Assembly (NCBI RefSeq): GCF_001011155.1
Contig: NZ_CP011479.1
Coordinates: 328,501-392,500, forward strand
Length of the DNA stretch: 64,000 nt
Origin: Hoeflea sp. IMCC20628
GTDB lineage: Bacteria > Pseudomonadota > Alphaproteobacteria > Rhizobiales > Rhizobiaceae
Direction: 5' to 3'
Part shown: one piece after another, positions 27,851 through 39,208 of the stretch
Layout of the letters: each line of letters starts with the position of its first letter
Numbering within the stretch: position 1 is the first letter of the stretch
Translations under genes and position numbers: made by a program
The notes under the pieces: generated by a model
The model's database searches: none
What the model saw: only the letters and a program-made list of their open reading frames with translations
Told to the model about the DNA's origin: nothing

Positions 27851-27924
27851 TTTTGTCGCGTGACCGGAGGGAACCGTGCGACAAAACCCACTGCGACATT
27901 CATGGTCGTTCAGAGGTCGCAAAA
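27851..27924. promoter_or_regulatory. Symmetric GTCGC/GCGAC cluster upstream of sarcosine oxidase operon
   Basis: TTTTGTCGC (27851-27859) and GCGACAAAA (27878-27886) are a perfect 9-base inverted pair with an 18-base spacer. A second pair, TGCGAC (27892-27897) and GTCGCA (27916-27921, continuing AAA), has the same 18-base spacer. The cluster ends 74 bases before soxB and suggests binding of a regulator to repeated half sites. Regulator unknown. Confidence 0.5.
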
Positions 27925-27960
27925 GAGCCGATGCGAGGCAGATGAATTTGCTCTTGCTGG

Positions 27961-27973
27961 GGTATAGCATACC
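27961..27973. promoter_or_regulatory. Short palindrome just upstream of soxB
   Basis: GGTAT-AGC-ATACC, 24 bases upstream of the soxB start and immediately before its ribosome site. It may be an operator or part of the promoter. Confidence 0.35.
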
Positions 27974-27997
27974 AGGAACATTGGGAGCCAGACAGTC

Positions 27998-29251
27998 ATG
28001 CGCAAATACTCCGCTTTTGCCGTTGCCCGTGAGGCAATGCGCGGTCACAAGGGCTGGCCGGCGCAATGGACATCGCCGGAGCCGCGAAAAAGCTATGATG
28101 TCATCATCGTCGGTGCCGGCGGGCATGGGCTGGGCACGGCCTACTATCTCGCCAAGGAACATGGCATCACCAATATTGCGGTGATCGAGAAGGGCTGGCT
28201 CGGCGGTGGCAACACCGGTCGCAACACCACCATCATTCGCTCCAACTATCTTTATGACGAGAGCGCCGGGCTTTATGATCATGCGCTCAAGCTGTGGGAC
28301 GGGTTGTCGCAGGATCTCAATTACAATGTGATGTACTCAGCCCGGGGCGTGATGATGTTGTCACACAATGTCCACGACACCCAGGTGTTCAAGCGCCACA
28401 TCCATGCCAACCGGCTCAATGGCATCGACAATGAGTGGCTGACACCTGAAGAAGCCAAGGCGTTCTGTCCGCCGCTCAACATTCACCAGTCGGCGCGCTA
28501 TCCGGTAGTTGGCGCAGCCTTGCAGCGCCGTGGTGGTACAGCTCGCCACGACGCGGTGGCCTGGGGTTATGCACGGGCCGCTGCCGATATGGGCGTTCAC
28601 ATCATCCAGAATTGTGAAGTGACCGGCGTCCGCCGTGCCGATGACGGATCGGTCTCCGGCGTCGACACAAGCCGCGGATTCATTGGCGCGAAGAAGGTTG
28701 GCGTTGTTGCTGCCGGACACACATCGGTGATCATGGAAATGGCCGGCATCCGCATGCCGCTCGAAAGCTATCCGTTGCAGGCGCTGGTGTCCGAGCCGGT
28801 CAAGCCGATTTTCCCCTGCGTGGTGATGTCAAATACGGTGCATGCCTATATTTCGCAGTCGGACAAGGGCGAGTTGGTCATCGGCGCAGGCACCGACCAA
28901 TACACCTCCTATTCCCAGACAGGCGGGCTGCACATCCTCAGCCACACGCTCGATGCCATCTGCGAAATGTTCCCGATGTTTACGCGGATGAAGATGCTGC
29001 GCTCCTGGGGCGGCATTGTCGACGTGACGCCGGACCGCTCGCCGATCCTGTCGAAAACCCCGATCAAGGGGCTTTATGTCAATTGCGGCTGGGGCACCGG
29101 CGGGTTCAAGGCAACGCCGGGATCGGCCAATGTGTTTGCGCATACAATTGCGCGGGACGAGCCACACAAGATCAACGCGCCCTTCAATCTGGACCGCTTC
29201 AAGACCGGACGTCTGATCGATGAAGCGGCGGCTGCCGCCGTGGCGCATTGA
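27998..29251 (+). CDS. soxB: Sarcosine oxidase beta subunit
   Basis: A 417-residue flavoprotein, the catalytic subunit of heterotetrameric sarcosine oxidase, which oxidises N-methylglycine to glycine and passes the methyl group to tetrahydrofolate. The FAD motif [19 protein letters not shown] is near residues 37-55, followed by [20 protein letters not shown], the region around the covalent flavin site, and a C-terminal [13 protein letters not shown]. Length is normal. GGGAG precedes the ATG. It heads the operon soxB-cupin-soxD-soxA-soxG. Confidence 0.95.
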   Translation: MRKYSAFAVAREAMRGHKGWPAQWTSPEPRKSYDVIIVGAGGHGLGTAYYLAKEHGITNIAVIEKGWLGGGNTGRNTTIIRSNYLYDESAGLYDHALKLWDGLSQDLNYNVMYSARGVMMLSHNVHDTQVFKRHIHANRLNGIDNEWLTPEEAKAFCPPLNIHQSARYPVVGAALQRRGGTARHDAVAWGYARAAADMGVHIIQNCEVTGVRRADDGSVSGVDTSRGFIGAKKVGVVAAGHTSVIMEMAGIRMPLESYPLQALVSEPVKPIFPCVVMSNTVHAYISQSDKGELVIGAGTDQYTSYSQTGGLHILSHTLDAICEMFPMFTRMKMLRSWGGIVDVTPDRSPILSKTPIKGLYVNCGWGTGGFKATPGSANVFAHTIARDEPHKINAPFNLDRFKTGRLIDEAAAAAVAH

Positions 29252-29262
29252 GGCTTGAACTG

Positions 29263-29619
29263 ATGACCCATCAATCCATCAATCTGGCAGACAAACTCGA
29301 CGGCTTTGCCGATTTGTGGTCGCCGAAAATCGTGGCCGGGTTCAATGGCCACGATGTGATGGTGGTCAAGGCCAATGGCGACTTCAACTGGCACTCCCAT
29401 CCTGACACCGATGACTTCTTTCTGGTGCTGTCCGGGCGTTTGACCATCCAGATGCGTGACGGCGACGTCGTGCTGGGACCCGGTGAGATGTATGTGGTGC
29501 CAAGGGGCGTTGAGCATTGTCCGCGCGCCGACGAGGAAACCCATCTTCTCATCATCGAGCCTGCGGGCACGCCGAACACCGGCAATCCCGAAACAGCTGC
29601 GATCAAAACCACGATCTGA
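29263..29619 (+). CDS. Small cupin protein inside the sarcosine oxidase operon
   Basis: A 118-residue single-domain cupin. Motif 1 is HSHPDTDDFFLVLSGRL (about residues 46-62) and motif 2 GEMYVVPRGVEHCPRA (about 76-91); the His and Glu/Asp residues indicate a metal-binding barrel. It lies 11 bases after soxB and 16 bases before soxD, so it is part of the operon. The usual sox operon goes directly from soxB to soxD; the cupin is an extra gene that may bind a small molecule or metal, possibly in formaldehyde or methyl-group handling. Function is not established. Confidence 0.8.
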   Translation: MTHQSINLADKLDGFADLWSPKIVAGFNGHDVMVVKANGDFNWHSHPDTDDFFLVLSGRLTIQMRDGDVVLGPGEMYVVPRGVEHCPRADEETHLLIIEPAGTPNTGNPETAAIKTTI

Positions 29620-29635
29620 CCGAGGACCACGCAAA

Positions 29636-29959
29636 ATGCTCCTGATCCACTGTCCCTACTGCCAGGAAGACCGGCCCGAGCTCGAATTCCGCAACACGGG
29701 CGAGGCGCATATTGAACGACCGAAGGATATCGCCGCGATCAGCGACGAGGATTTCGAGGCGTTCTTCTTTATCCGGACCAACCCGAAGGGCGTTTCCTAT
29801 GAGCGCTGGCGGCATATTCACGGCTGCGCCCGGTTCTTCAACGCCGTGCGTGACACGGTCAGCGACAGATTTGTCACCACCTACAAGGCCGGTGAGCCGC
29901 GTGTTGACGTGGTGCGCGGCGAGGACGGGGTCTTGATGGTCAAGGGAGCGAAACAATGA
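29636..29959 (+). CDS. soxD: Sarcosine oxidase delta subunit
   Basis: A 107-residue zinc-binding subunit. The ligands are visible: C6 and C9 in HCPYC and H60 and C64 in WRHIHGC, matching the Cys2-His-Cys site known for the delta subunit. It has no catalytic role but is structurally needed in the tetramer. Its stop overlaps the soxA start by ATGA. Confidence 0.94.
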   Translation: MLLIHCPYCQEDRPELEFRNTGEAHIERPKDIAAISDEDFEAFFFIRTNPKGVSYERWRHIHGCARFFNAVRDTVSDRFVTTYKAGEPRVDVVRGEDGVLMVKGAKQ

Positions 29960-32952
29960 GCGGCGCCAACCGGATCAAGGGGCAGGGCCGGCTGACGCCC
30001 GCCAGGGTCGTGCGCTTCACCTTCGATGGCAAGGCACTGTCGGCTGTCGAAGGGGACACGCTTGCTTCGGCGCTGATTGCCAATGGCATCCATCTCACCG
30101 GGCGGTCTTTCAAGTATCACCGTCCACGCGGCATGCTGTCGGCTGGCCCGGAAGAGCCCAATGCGTTGATGGATGTAGGCCGGGATGCCGCGCGACGGAC
30201 ACCGAATGTGCGGGCCACCGTGCAGGAGGTCTTTGACGGCATGCAGTCGCAGTCGCAGAACCGCTGGCCGTCGCTGGCCTTCGATGTCGGCGGGCTCAAC
30301 AATTACGCCTCGCCGTTTTTCGCCGCCGGTTTTTACTACAAGACCTTCATGTGGCCGAAAGCGGCCTGGAAAAAGATCTACGAGCCTATCATTCGCGCCG
30401 CAGCTGGTCTGGGCGTATCGCCGAGCGAGCCGGATCCTGATCATTATGCCAACCATAATGCCCATTGCGATGTTCTGGTGATCGGCGGCGGCGCTGCCGG
30501 TCTTTCTGCCGCACTTGCCGCGGCGCACTCCGGTGCCAGCGTGATCCTGTGCGACGAGAAGCCTGAAACCGGCGGCGCGTTTCATCATGAGACTGATGCG
30601 ACCATTGACGGCGTGTCCGGCCGGGACTGGGCGCAGAAAGTCACCGCAGAGCTCCGCGCCATGGACAATGTCCGGGTGCTGACCCGCACCACAGCGTTTG
30701 GCTATCAGGCGCAAAACCATGTCGCGCTTCTGGAGCGGGTGACCGAGCATCTTGCCAATCCGGACCCGGCGCTGCCGCGCGAACGGCTGTGGCAGGTCCG
30801 GGCCAAACAGGTTGTCATCGCCACCGGCGCCATCGAGCGGCACATGGTGTTTGCCAACAATGACCGCCCCGGCATCATGCTGGCTTCGGCGGCGCGGACA
30901 TTTCTCAATCATTACGGTGTCGCTGTCGGGGCCAAGGTCGGGGTCTACACGGCCTGCGATTCGGCCTGGAACGCAGCTTTTGATCTCAAGCGGGCCGGCG
31001 TTTCGATTCCGGCTATTGTCGATGTGCGACCTGATCCCGATCCGGCGCTGGTGGCACAAGCCCGGGAACTCGGTATCGAGGTTCTCGCCGGTCAGGCTGT
31101 GCTCGACACCTCGGGCGCGCTACGGGTCAAGTCGATGAAGGTCGGCAAATCGAGTGGTGGGTCTACCCGAACTATCGAGATCGATGCGCTGATCATGTCG
31201 GCGGGCTGGACACCGTCCGTGCACATGTTTTCGCAGTCGCGCGGCAAGGTGGTCTGGGACGAGGCTAGCCAGCGCTTCCTGCCCGGCCGCAATGTTCAGG
31301 ATTGCGTCAGCATTGGCGCCTGCAATGGTATCGACGATCTGGGTGACGCAGTCGCAGGTGCTGCAAAGGCTGGTCACGAGGCGTCAAAGGCTGCCGGCGT
31401 GAAAAGCCGCAAAGCCTGGATTGCGCCTGAGGCAGAGACTCAGACATCCTGGGCCGGAAGCATGATGGGGTCGGCCGCCGGTGCCGGTCCTGACACCACG
31501 GTCAAAGCGTTTGTCGATTTTCAGAATGATGTCACCGCCAAGGACATTCGGCTTGCTGTGCGTGAGGGCATGCATTCGATCGAGCACGTCAAGCGCTTCA
31601 CCACCAATGGCATGGCAACCGATCAGGGCAAGACCTCGAACATGCATGGCCTGGCGATTGCGGCCGAGATGCTCGACAAGCCGTTGCCGCAGGTGGGTCT
31701 GACTACATTCCGCTCGCCTTACACGCCGGTGACCTTCGGTGCGATCGTCAATCATTCGCGCGGCGATCTGTTCGATCCGACGCGGCGGACGCCGATGCAT
31801 GGCTGGGAAGAAGCCCATGGCGCGGTGTTTGAGGATGTCGGCCAGTGGAAGCGCGCCTGGTATTATCCGCGCGCTGGCGAGGACATGCATCAGGCGGTCA
31901 ATCGCGAGTGCCGGACGGTGCGCGAGAGTGCAGGCATGTTCGACGCCACGACATTGGGCAAGATCGAGGTTGTCGGCCCTGATGCGGCCGAATTCCTCAA
32001 TCTGATGTACACCAATGGCTGGGACAAGCTGCAGCCGGGCCGCTGCAAATACGGCATCATGCTGCGCGAGGATGGCTTCATCTATGATGATGGCGTTGTC
32101 GGGCGACTGGCCGAGGATCGCTTTCACGTGACCACGACCACCGGCGGTGCGCCGCGGGTCATGCATCATATGGAAGATTATCTGCAGACCGAATTTCCGC
32201 ATCTGAAAGTCTGGCTGACCTCGACGACCGAACAATGGGCGGTCATCGCTTTGCAGGGACCCAAGGCGCGCGAGATCATCGCGCCGCTGGTCGAGGGCAT
32301 CGACCTCTCCACCGAAGCCATGCCGCATATGAGTGTCCGCGAAGGCAAGATCTGCGGTGTGCCGACGCGGCTGTTCCGGATGTCATTCACCGGCGAGGCC
32401 GGATACGAGGTCAATGTGCCTGCCGATTATGGCGAGGCGGTCTGGAAAGCGCTGTGGGCGCGGGCAGAGCCGCTGGGCGCTTGCGCCTATGGTACCGAGA
32501 CCATGCACGTGCTGCGGGCCGAGAAGGGCTATATCATTGTCGGTCAGGACACCGATGGCACGGTGACACCGGACGATGCAGGGCTCAACTGGGCCGTGGC
32601 GAAGAAGAAGCCGGATTTCGTCGGCATTCGCGGCATGAAACGGCCCGATCTGGTTGGCGGCGGGCGCAAGCAGCTTGTCGGGCTGACGACCAAGGATCCG
32701 AACATTGTTCTGGAGGAAGGCGCGCAGATTGTTGCCGATCCGAATCAGGTCATTCCGATGACCATGATCGGACATGTCACATCGTCCTACTGGTCGGAAA
32801 ATTGCGGCCGGTCGATTGCCATGGGCGTGGTCATCGATGGGCGCGCGCTCAAGGGCCAGACACTGTATGTACCGATGCCGGAGCGGGTCATTGAAGTGGA
32901 AATCACCGATGCCGTGTTCATCGACAAAGAGGGAGTGCGTCTGAATGGCTAA
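29956..32952 (+). CDS. soxA: Sarcosine oxidase alpha subunit
   Basis: A 998-residue subunit. The N-terminal region (residues about 20-100) is the 2Fe-2S-ferredoxin-like fold without cluster; an NAD-binding motif VIGGGAAGLSAALAAAHSGA lies near residues 176-195; the C-terminal half, from about 610, is a GcvT-like aminomethyltransferase domain that binds folate (FDATTLGKIEVVGPDA, ALQGPKAREI, GEAGYEVNVP). Together with the beta subunit it makes 5,10-methylene-tetrahydrofolate. Starts within the soxD stop (ATGA) and overlaps soxG by 8 bases, consistent with coupled translation. Confidence 0.95.
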   Translation: MSGANRIKGQGRLTPARVVRFTFDGKALSAVEGDTLASALIANGIHLTGRSFKYHRPRGMLSAGPEEPNALMDVGRDAARRTPNVRATVQEVFDGMQSQSQNRWPSLAFDVGGLNNYASPFFAAGFYYKTFMWPKAAWKKIYEPIIRAAAGLGVSPSEPDPDHYANHNAHCDVLVIGGGAAGLSAALAAAHSGASVILCDEKPETGGAFHHETDATIDGVSGRDWAQKVTAELRAMDNVRVLTRTTAFGYQAQNHVALLERVTEHLANPDPALPRERLWQVRAKQVVIATGAIERHMVFANNDRPGIMLASAARTFLNHYGVAVGAKVGVYTACDSAWNAAFDLKRAGVSIPAIVDVRPDPDPALVAQARELGIEVLAGQAVLDTSGALRVKSMKVGKSSGGSTRTIEIDALIMSAGWTPSVHMFSQSRGKVVWDEASQRFLPGRNVQDCVSIGACNGIDDLGDAVAGAAKAGHEASKAAGVKSRKAWIAPEAETQTSWAGSMMGSAAGAGPDTTVKAFVDFQNDVTAKDIRLAVREGMHSIEHVKRFTTNGMATDQGKTSNMHGLAIAAEMLDKPLPQVGLTTFRSPYTPVTFGAIVNHSRGDLFDPTRRTPMHGWEEAHGAVFEDVGQWKRAWYYPRAGEDMHQAVNRECRTVRESAGMFDATTLGKIEVVGPDAAEFLNLMYTNGWDKLQPGRCKYGIMLREDGFIYDDGVVGRLAEDRFHVTTTTGGAPRVMHHMEDYLQTEFPHLKVWLTSTTEQWAVIALQGPKAREIIAPLVEGIDLSTEAMPHMSVREGKICGVPTRLFRMSFTGEAGYEVNVPADYGEAVWKALWARAEPLGACAYGTETMHVLRAEKGYIIVGQDTDGTVTPDDAGLNWAVAKKKPDFVGIRGMKRPDLVGGGRKQLVGLTTKDPNIVLEEGAQIVADPNQVIPMTMIGHVTSSYWSENCGRSIAMGVVIDGRALKGQTLYVPMPERVIEVEITDAVFIDKEGVRLNG

Positions 32953-33499
32953 ATTCGCTCAAGCCGTCCGTGCCGAGCCGCTTGCCGGACGGGTCAGCAG
33001 CGCCGCCGGTGTTGCCCTGACACCGGCAGTTCCCGCAAATCGTGTGTCGTTGAGGGCCGGACCAGAGAGCGTCAAGGCAGTATCTAAAGCACTCGACCTC
33101 GACCTTCCATTGCAGCCAAAAACCTCGGTGCGCAATGCGCGCGGCCGTCTGGCCGTCTGGCTGGGTCCTGATGAATGGCTGATTATTGACGAGGCCGGCG
33201 ACCCGATGATGGACCTGGCCAAGGCCAAGGTGCTGCATTCGGCGGTTGATATCTCCCACCGCAACACCGCGATCCTGGTGACCGGCGAAGGCGCGCGCCC
33301 GACGCTGGAATCGGGATGCCCGCAGAATCTGGGCGACGCGGTGTTCCCGGTCGGTGCGGCAAGCCGCACTGTGATGGGCAAGATCGAGGTGGTGATCATT
33401 CGAACCGGAGAGACAGATTTCCGGGTGGAATGCTGGCGTTCGTTTTCAGATTACGCCTTTTCCTTGCTGTCAGAAGCCGCCAAGGATTGCCTCGCATAG
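32945..33499 (+). CDS. soxG: Sarcosine oxidase gamma subunit
   Basis: A 184-residue subunit with the gamma-family features LGPDEWLII near residue 74, VDISHRNTAILVTGEGARPTLESGCP and a C-terminal FRVECWRSFSDYAFSLL. The fold resembles the GcvT C-terminal part. Last gene of the operon; its stop is 21 bases from that of the convergent MaoC gene. No terminator is obvious in between. Confidence 0.93.
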   Translation: MAKFAQAVRAEPLAGRVSSAAGVALTPAVPANRVSLRAGPESVKAVSKALDLDLPLQPKTSVRNARGRLAVWLGPDEWLIIDEAGDPMMDLAKAKVLHSAVDISHRNTAILVTGEGARPTLESGCPQNLGDAVFPVGAASRTVMGKIEVVIIRTGETDFRVECWRSFSDYAFSLLSEAAKDCLA

Positions 33500-33520
33500 G
33501 CGCAGATCGGTTTATGCGGC

Positions 33521-34003
33521 TTAGACTTGCGGCAGGTCCTTGGGGTCAAACTGGATGATGGTCATCCACGATGCCGTCAAGGCCGGTTTCTTGCTGCCCT
33601 CGATTTCCACCGTTATGTCAAAGGTGGTCATCAGCAGGCCGGGACCGCGCAACCGTGATTCCTTGAGAAAGAAACGTCCGCGAATCCGGCTGCCGGCAGG
33701 CACCGGGGCCATAAAACGCATCTTGTTGAAACCGTAATTGATCCCGACATTGTCCTCGCGCAGTCTTGGGACGGCATCGGAGTGCATTGCCGACAACATG
33801 GAAACCGTCAGAAAGCCGTGCGCGATGGTTCCGCCGAATGGCGTTTCTTTTGCGCGCTCCGGATCAACATGGATGAACTGGTGATCGTCGGTGGCGTCGG
33901 CAAACAGGTCGATACGCGATTGCGGCACATCGATCCACTCTGAGACGCCAACTTCAGTGCCGACCAGATCCTTGACCTCGGCAATTGATATCACTCGTTG
34001 CAC
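33521..34003 (-). CDS. MaoC-type dehydratase / (R)-enoyl-CoA hydratase family
   Basis: A 160-residue hot-dog-fold protein. The hydratase motif FADATDDHQFIHVDPERAK has the catalytic Asp/His pair (DDHQFIH), followed by TPFGGTIAHGFLTVSM. Family members hydrate (R)-enoyl-CoA, feeding PHA or branched pathways; substrate unknown. The start GTG at 34003 is chosen because GGAGA lies 6 to 7 bases upstream; a TTG at 34015 would overlap that site. A TATAAT on the minus strand at 34051-34056 suggests its own promoter. Confidence 0.78.
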   Translation of the reverse strand: MQRVISIAEVKDLVGTEVGVSEWIDVPQSRIDLFADATDDHQFIHVDPERAKETPFGGTIAHGFLTVSMLSAMHSDAVPRLREDNVGINYGFNKMRFMAPVPAGSRIRGRFFLKESRLRGPGLLMTTFDITVEIEGSKKPALTASWMTIIQFDPKDLPQV

Positions 34004-34050
34004 ATATATCTCCAAGTGTGAAAGGTGAGTCAGATGGGTGGCAAACTAGA

Positions 34051-34056
34051 ATTATA
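34051..34056 (-). promoter_or_regulatory. Possible -10 box of MaoC gene
   Basis: TATAAT on the minus strand about 50 bases upstream of the MaoC start. No good -35 is seen at 16-18 bases, so support is partial. Confidence 0.35.
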
Positions 34057-34145
34057 TGCCACGTATTGCATCAACTCATCCAAGCCTGCGTGCTGATGGC
34101 TTTACAATTCCCCAACGTTAACGGCACCGTCTGGCTCGCTTTGGT

Positions 34146-36130
34146 TCATTTCAGGACAGTATCAGCATTCTCTTGCCAGCAGATTACCGAGCGCGGAGGG
34201 ACAGTCTCATCGCCCAATGCGCCCGGTGTTGTTTGGTTCCACTTGCCTGTGGTGTCCGGTAGCTGGAAGAAAACCTCGTGGCGGTCGCGATTGAAGACTA
34301 TCGCGGTGCGTTGCCCGATGGGTCCCAGCACCATCATGAATGTGTTCCTTTGCGGATCTTCCCATTCAGGCGGGGTCATTGCGCGCCCGTCTGCAGTCAG
34401 CCAGGTAACCTGATCCGGCTTATTCGAATCGGAGGAATCCTTGAGGAACTCCGTGCGCATCAGATGTGAGGAGCCATCCCTGAATGCCGCCCAGGCGCGG
34501 GTGAATTCCAGCCGCGGCTGATTGAGGCCTTTCCAGTCCCGCCAGGTCACGGCGTTATCCTGCGCATAGGCGTTGTTGTTGCCGCCCTGTGTGTGGCCAA
34601 ACTCGTCGCCGGCAGTCAGCAGGATGGTGCCCCGGGTCGCAAACAACGTGGCAATCAGTGCCTGCGCATCGGCCTCGCGGCTTGCGAGGATGGCCGGGTC
34701 ATCGCTTGCGCCTTCGGCACCATCATTCCAGGAATAGTTGGCATTGTGTCCGTCGCGGTTGTCCTCGCCATTGGCTTCATTGTGCTTGTTCTCAAATGCC
34801 ACGAGATCGCCAAGCGGAAAGCCGTCATGGGCGGCAACGAAGTTGACGCTGCGGGTTCGGGTCGCGCCCTTGCTTTTGAAAATGTCGGACGAGCCCGAAA
34901 GCCGGGTCGCCAAAGCGCCGGTCATACCCTCGTCACCACGCCAGTAACGGCGGATATCGTCGCGTGCGTGATCGTTCCACTCGAGCCATGGCGGGCCGAA
35001 ATGTCCGAGTTGATAGCCGCCCGGTCCAATGTCCCATGGCTCGGCAATCAACAGCCTGTCATGCAGTACGGGATCATCGACAATGAGTTGCAGCAATCGA
35101 GCGTCGGCTGAAAAGCCGTTCTGGTCGCGACCGAGAATCGGCGCCAGGTCGAAGCGAAATCCGTCAATTCCGGCCTGGGTCACGAAATGGCGCATACTAG
35201 CCAACACAAGTTCCTGAACTTCCGGTCGGTCGCAAGCGAGCGTATTGCCGCATCCGGTGTCGTTGATCAGGTTGCCGGATTGATCGTGACGATAATAGGC
35301 CGCGTTTCCAAGTCCGCGCAGCGACAGGGTCGGCCCATGCAGGTCGCTTTCCCCGGTGTGGTTGAAGACCACATCAAGGATGACACCGATTCCTGCTGTA
35401 TGCAGCGCCGCGCACACGAAGCGGAGATCGGCGATACCGCCGGGCGCCAGCCGCGGATCAAGCGCCAGCATGGTGACGGGGTTGTAGCCCCAGGCATTGG
35501 TCAGTCCCAGCGGTCCAAGGTGACGTTCATCAATCCAGGCGACGATTGGCATCAGTTCCACGGCGCTGACATGCAGCGCACGCAGATGCGCGATGATGGA
35601 CGGATGCGCTAAGGCCCGCAATGTGCCGCGATCGGCTTCGGGGACGTCAGGATGCAGAAGCGTGAAGGCGCGAACCGGAAGCTCATAAATGAGACCGCCG
35701 GGCTTCACACCCGGCCGGTCCGGGTTGAGCGCCGGCAGCGGTTTCTCGACGATGGCCTTCGGCACGATTGCGGCGGTGTCTTCACCAAATGCCCCGAGAC
35801 GAGGATCGTAGACAAAGAGGCGATCCAACCTGACGGCAAACGGGTCGACCAGCAGCTTTGACGGGTCAAAGCGGTGGCCTTGTGCGGGTTGCCAGGGGCC
35901 ATCTGCGCGAAGTCCGTAGCTGGCACCGGCCTGAATGCCTGCGACGAAGGCCGTGAAAAAGCCATCCTCAACTTCGGCAAGTTCATGGCGCGCGATCTCC
36001 TGATCCGCACCGTCGAACAGGCAGACCGTGACCGATGTTGCTGACGGCGCACGCACAGCAAAACGAACTCCGTCGGCCGTCAACTCCGCGCCCGGCTTCG
36101 GCGGAACACCAAGTTCAGCAGGATTGCTCA

Positions 36131-36131
<1 letters not shown>
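34146..36131 (-). CDS. glgX: Glycogen debranching enzyme GlgX
   Basis: A 661-residue GH13 enzyme that removes short branches from phosphorylase-trimmed glycogen. An N-terminal CBM48-like domain (about residues 8-100) precedes the barrel. Active-site motifs are VVFNHTGES, the nucleophile in GFRFDLAP, the acid/base in LLIAEPWD and the third Asp in FVAAHDGF. Length is normal. Its start overlaps the pgm stop by one base, and it is the last gene of the glycogen operon. Confidence 0.94.
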
Positions 36132-37765
<1,634 letters not shown>

Positions 37766-39208
37766 TTACTCTTTATTCGCAAGAAGTTCGGCGTAGAGAT
37801 CGGCATAGCGCAAGGCGCTGCGGTCCCAGGAGACGTCTGCCTCCATGCCCTGGTTCTGTAGTCGCGCCCAGACCTTTGGCTCAGCGAAGGCACGGACGGC
37901 GCGGCGCAGCGCTTCGCGCAGGGCGTCGGGCGTGACCGGGGAGAACTGAAAACCGGTCGCAACTCGCGCCGCACTGGCTGCCTCGTTGGCGTCGATGATC
38001 GTGTCGGCCAGTCCACCGGTGCGGGCAACCACCGGAACATTGCCATAACGCAATCCGTAAAGCTGGGTCAGGCCGCAGGGCTCGAACCGTGATGGCACCA
38101 AAACCATGTCGCCGCCGGCCTGCATGAGATGCGACAGCGGCTCGTCATAGCCGATGACCAGTCCGACATGGCCGGGATGCCGCTCGGTGGCGGCCAGGAG
38201 CGCTGCCTCGAGTGCCTGATCGCCGGAGCCGAGGACCACCAGCTTGGCCCCCATGCCGACAATGTCATCAACAAGCTCGGTGAGGACGTCGATGCCCTTT
38301 TGCCACGTCAGGCGGCTTACAACGGTAAACACCGGACCATCGGTGCCGGCCAAACCGAACCGGTCAGCCAGTGCCTTGCGGTTGGCCTGCCGTTTTTTCA
38401 GCTTGGAGCGGCTGAAATTGGCCGGGATCATCGGGTCGGTTGCCGGGTCCCAAACCTGGGGATCGATCCCGTTGACGATACCATGCAAAGCGTCGGCGCG
38501 GGCGTTGATCAAGCCATCCAGCCCCATACCAAAGGCGGGCGTCCGGATTTCCTGGGCATAGGTCGGGCTGACAGTGGTAATGGCGGAGGCCATTTGCAGG
38601 CCGCCCTTGAGGAAGCTGACATCACCATAATACTCAAGTCCGTCGACCGAAAAAACCGCAGGCGGCAGATCAAGCTCAGGGAAGATGTCGGGTCCGAACT
38701 GGCCCTGAAACGCAATATTGTGAATCGTCATGACCGTCGGCGTGGCAGCGGCACTACCTTGTTTCATATAGACCGGCACAAGCCCGGCTTGCCAATCATG
38801 GGCATGGACAAGGTCCGGAATCCAGCCATCCAAACCACCTTCCGCGATGGTGGCTGCAGCGCGGCACAGTGCTGCAAAGCGGCGCCAATTGTCGGGGTGA
38901 TCGGCACCCGCTGCATTGGTGTAAGGCCCGCCGTCACGGCCATAAAGCTCCGGCGCGTCCAGAACGAGGAACTGGACCCCGTCAATCTTGCTGGCAAGAA
39001 CGGTTGCACTTGCGCCAAACAGATTGGTGAATTCCAGAACCGGAACCGGCCTTTTCAGCTTGGCCATGACCTGCTTGTAGCCGGGCAGCAAAACCCGCAT
39101 GTCGACTCCGTGGGCAGCCAGCGCCGCGGGCAGGGCGCCCGCGACATCGGCAAGCCCGCCGGTCTTGATCAACGGATAGACTTCGGAGGCGACGGAGAGA
39201 ACTTTCAT
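37766..39208 (-). CDS. glgA: Glycogen synthase
   Basis: A 480-residue GT5 glycosyltransferase that adds ADP-glucose units to glycogen. The N-terminal ADP-glucose-binding motif [13 protein letters not shown] is at residues 15-27, HAHDWQAGL near 140, and the C-terminal [19 protein letters not shown] near 385. Length is normal. Start overlaps the glgC stop by 4 bases. Confidence 0.95.
   Translation of the reverse strand: MKVLSVASEVYPLIKTGGLADVAGALPAALAAHGVDMRVLLPGYKQVMAKLKRPVPVLEFTNLFGASATVLASKIDGVQFLVLDAPELYGRDGGPYTNAAGADHPDNWRRFAALCRAAATIAEGGLDGWIPDLVHAHDWQAGLVPVYMKQGSAAATPTVMTIHNIAFQGQFGPDIFPELDLPPAVFSVDGLEYYGDVSFLKGGLQMASAITTVSPTYAQEIRTPAFGMGLDGLINARADALHGIVNGIDPQVWDPATDPMIPANFSRSKLKKRQANRKALADRFGLAGTDGPVFTVVSRLTWQKGIDVLTELVDDIVGMGAKLVVLGSGDQALEAALLAATERHPGHVGLVIGYDEPLSHLMQAGGDMVLVPSRFEPCGLTQLYGLRYGNVPVVARTGGLADTIIDANEAASAARVATGFQFSPVTPDALREALRRAVRAFAEPKVWARLQNQGMEADVSWDRSALRYADLYAELLANKE

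Noticed and set aside
29881-31059. Leftward open frame of 392 codons inside soxA
   Set aside because: Antisense of soxA; no ribosome site or domain.
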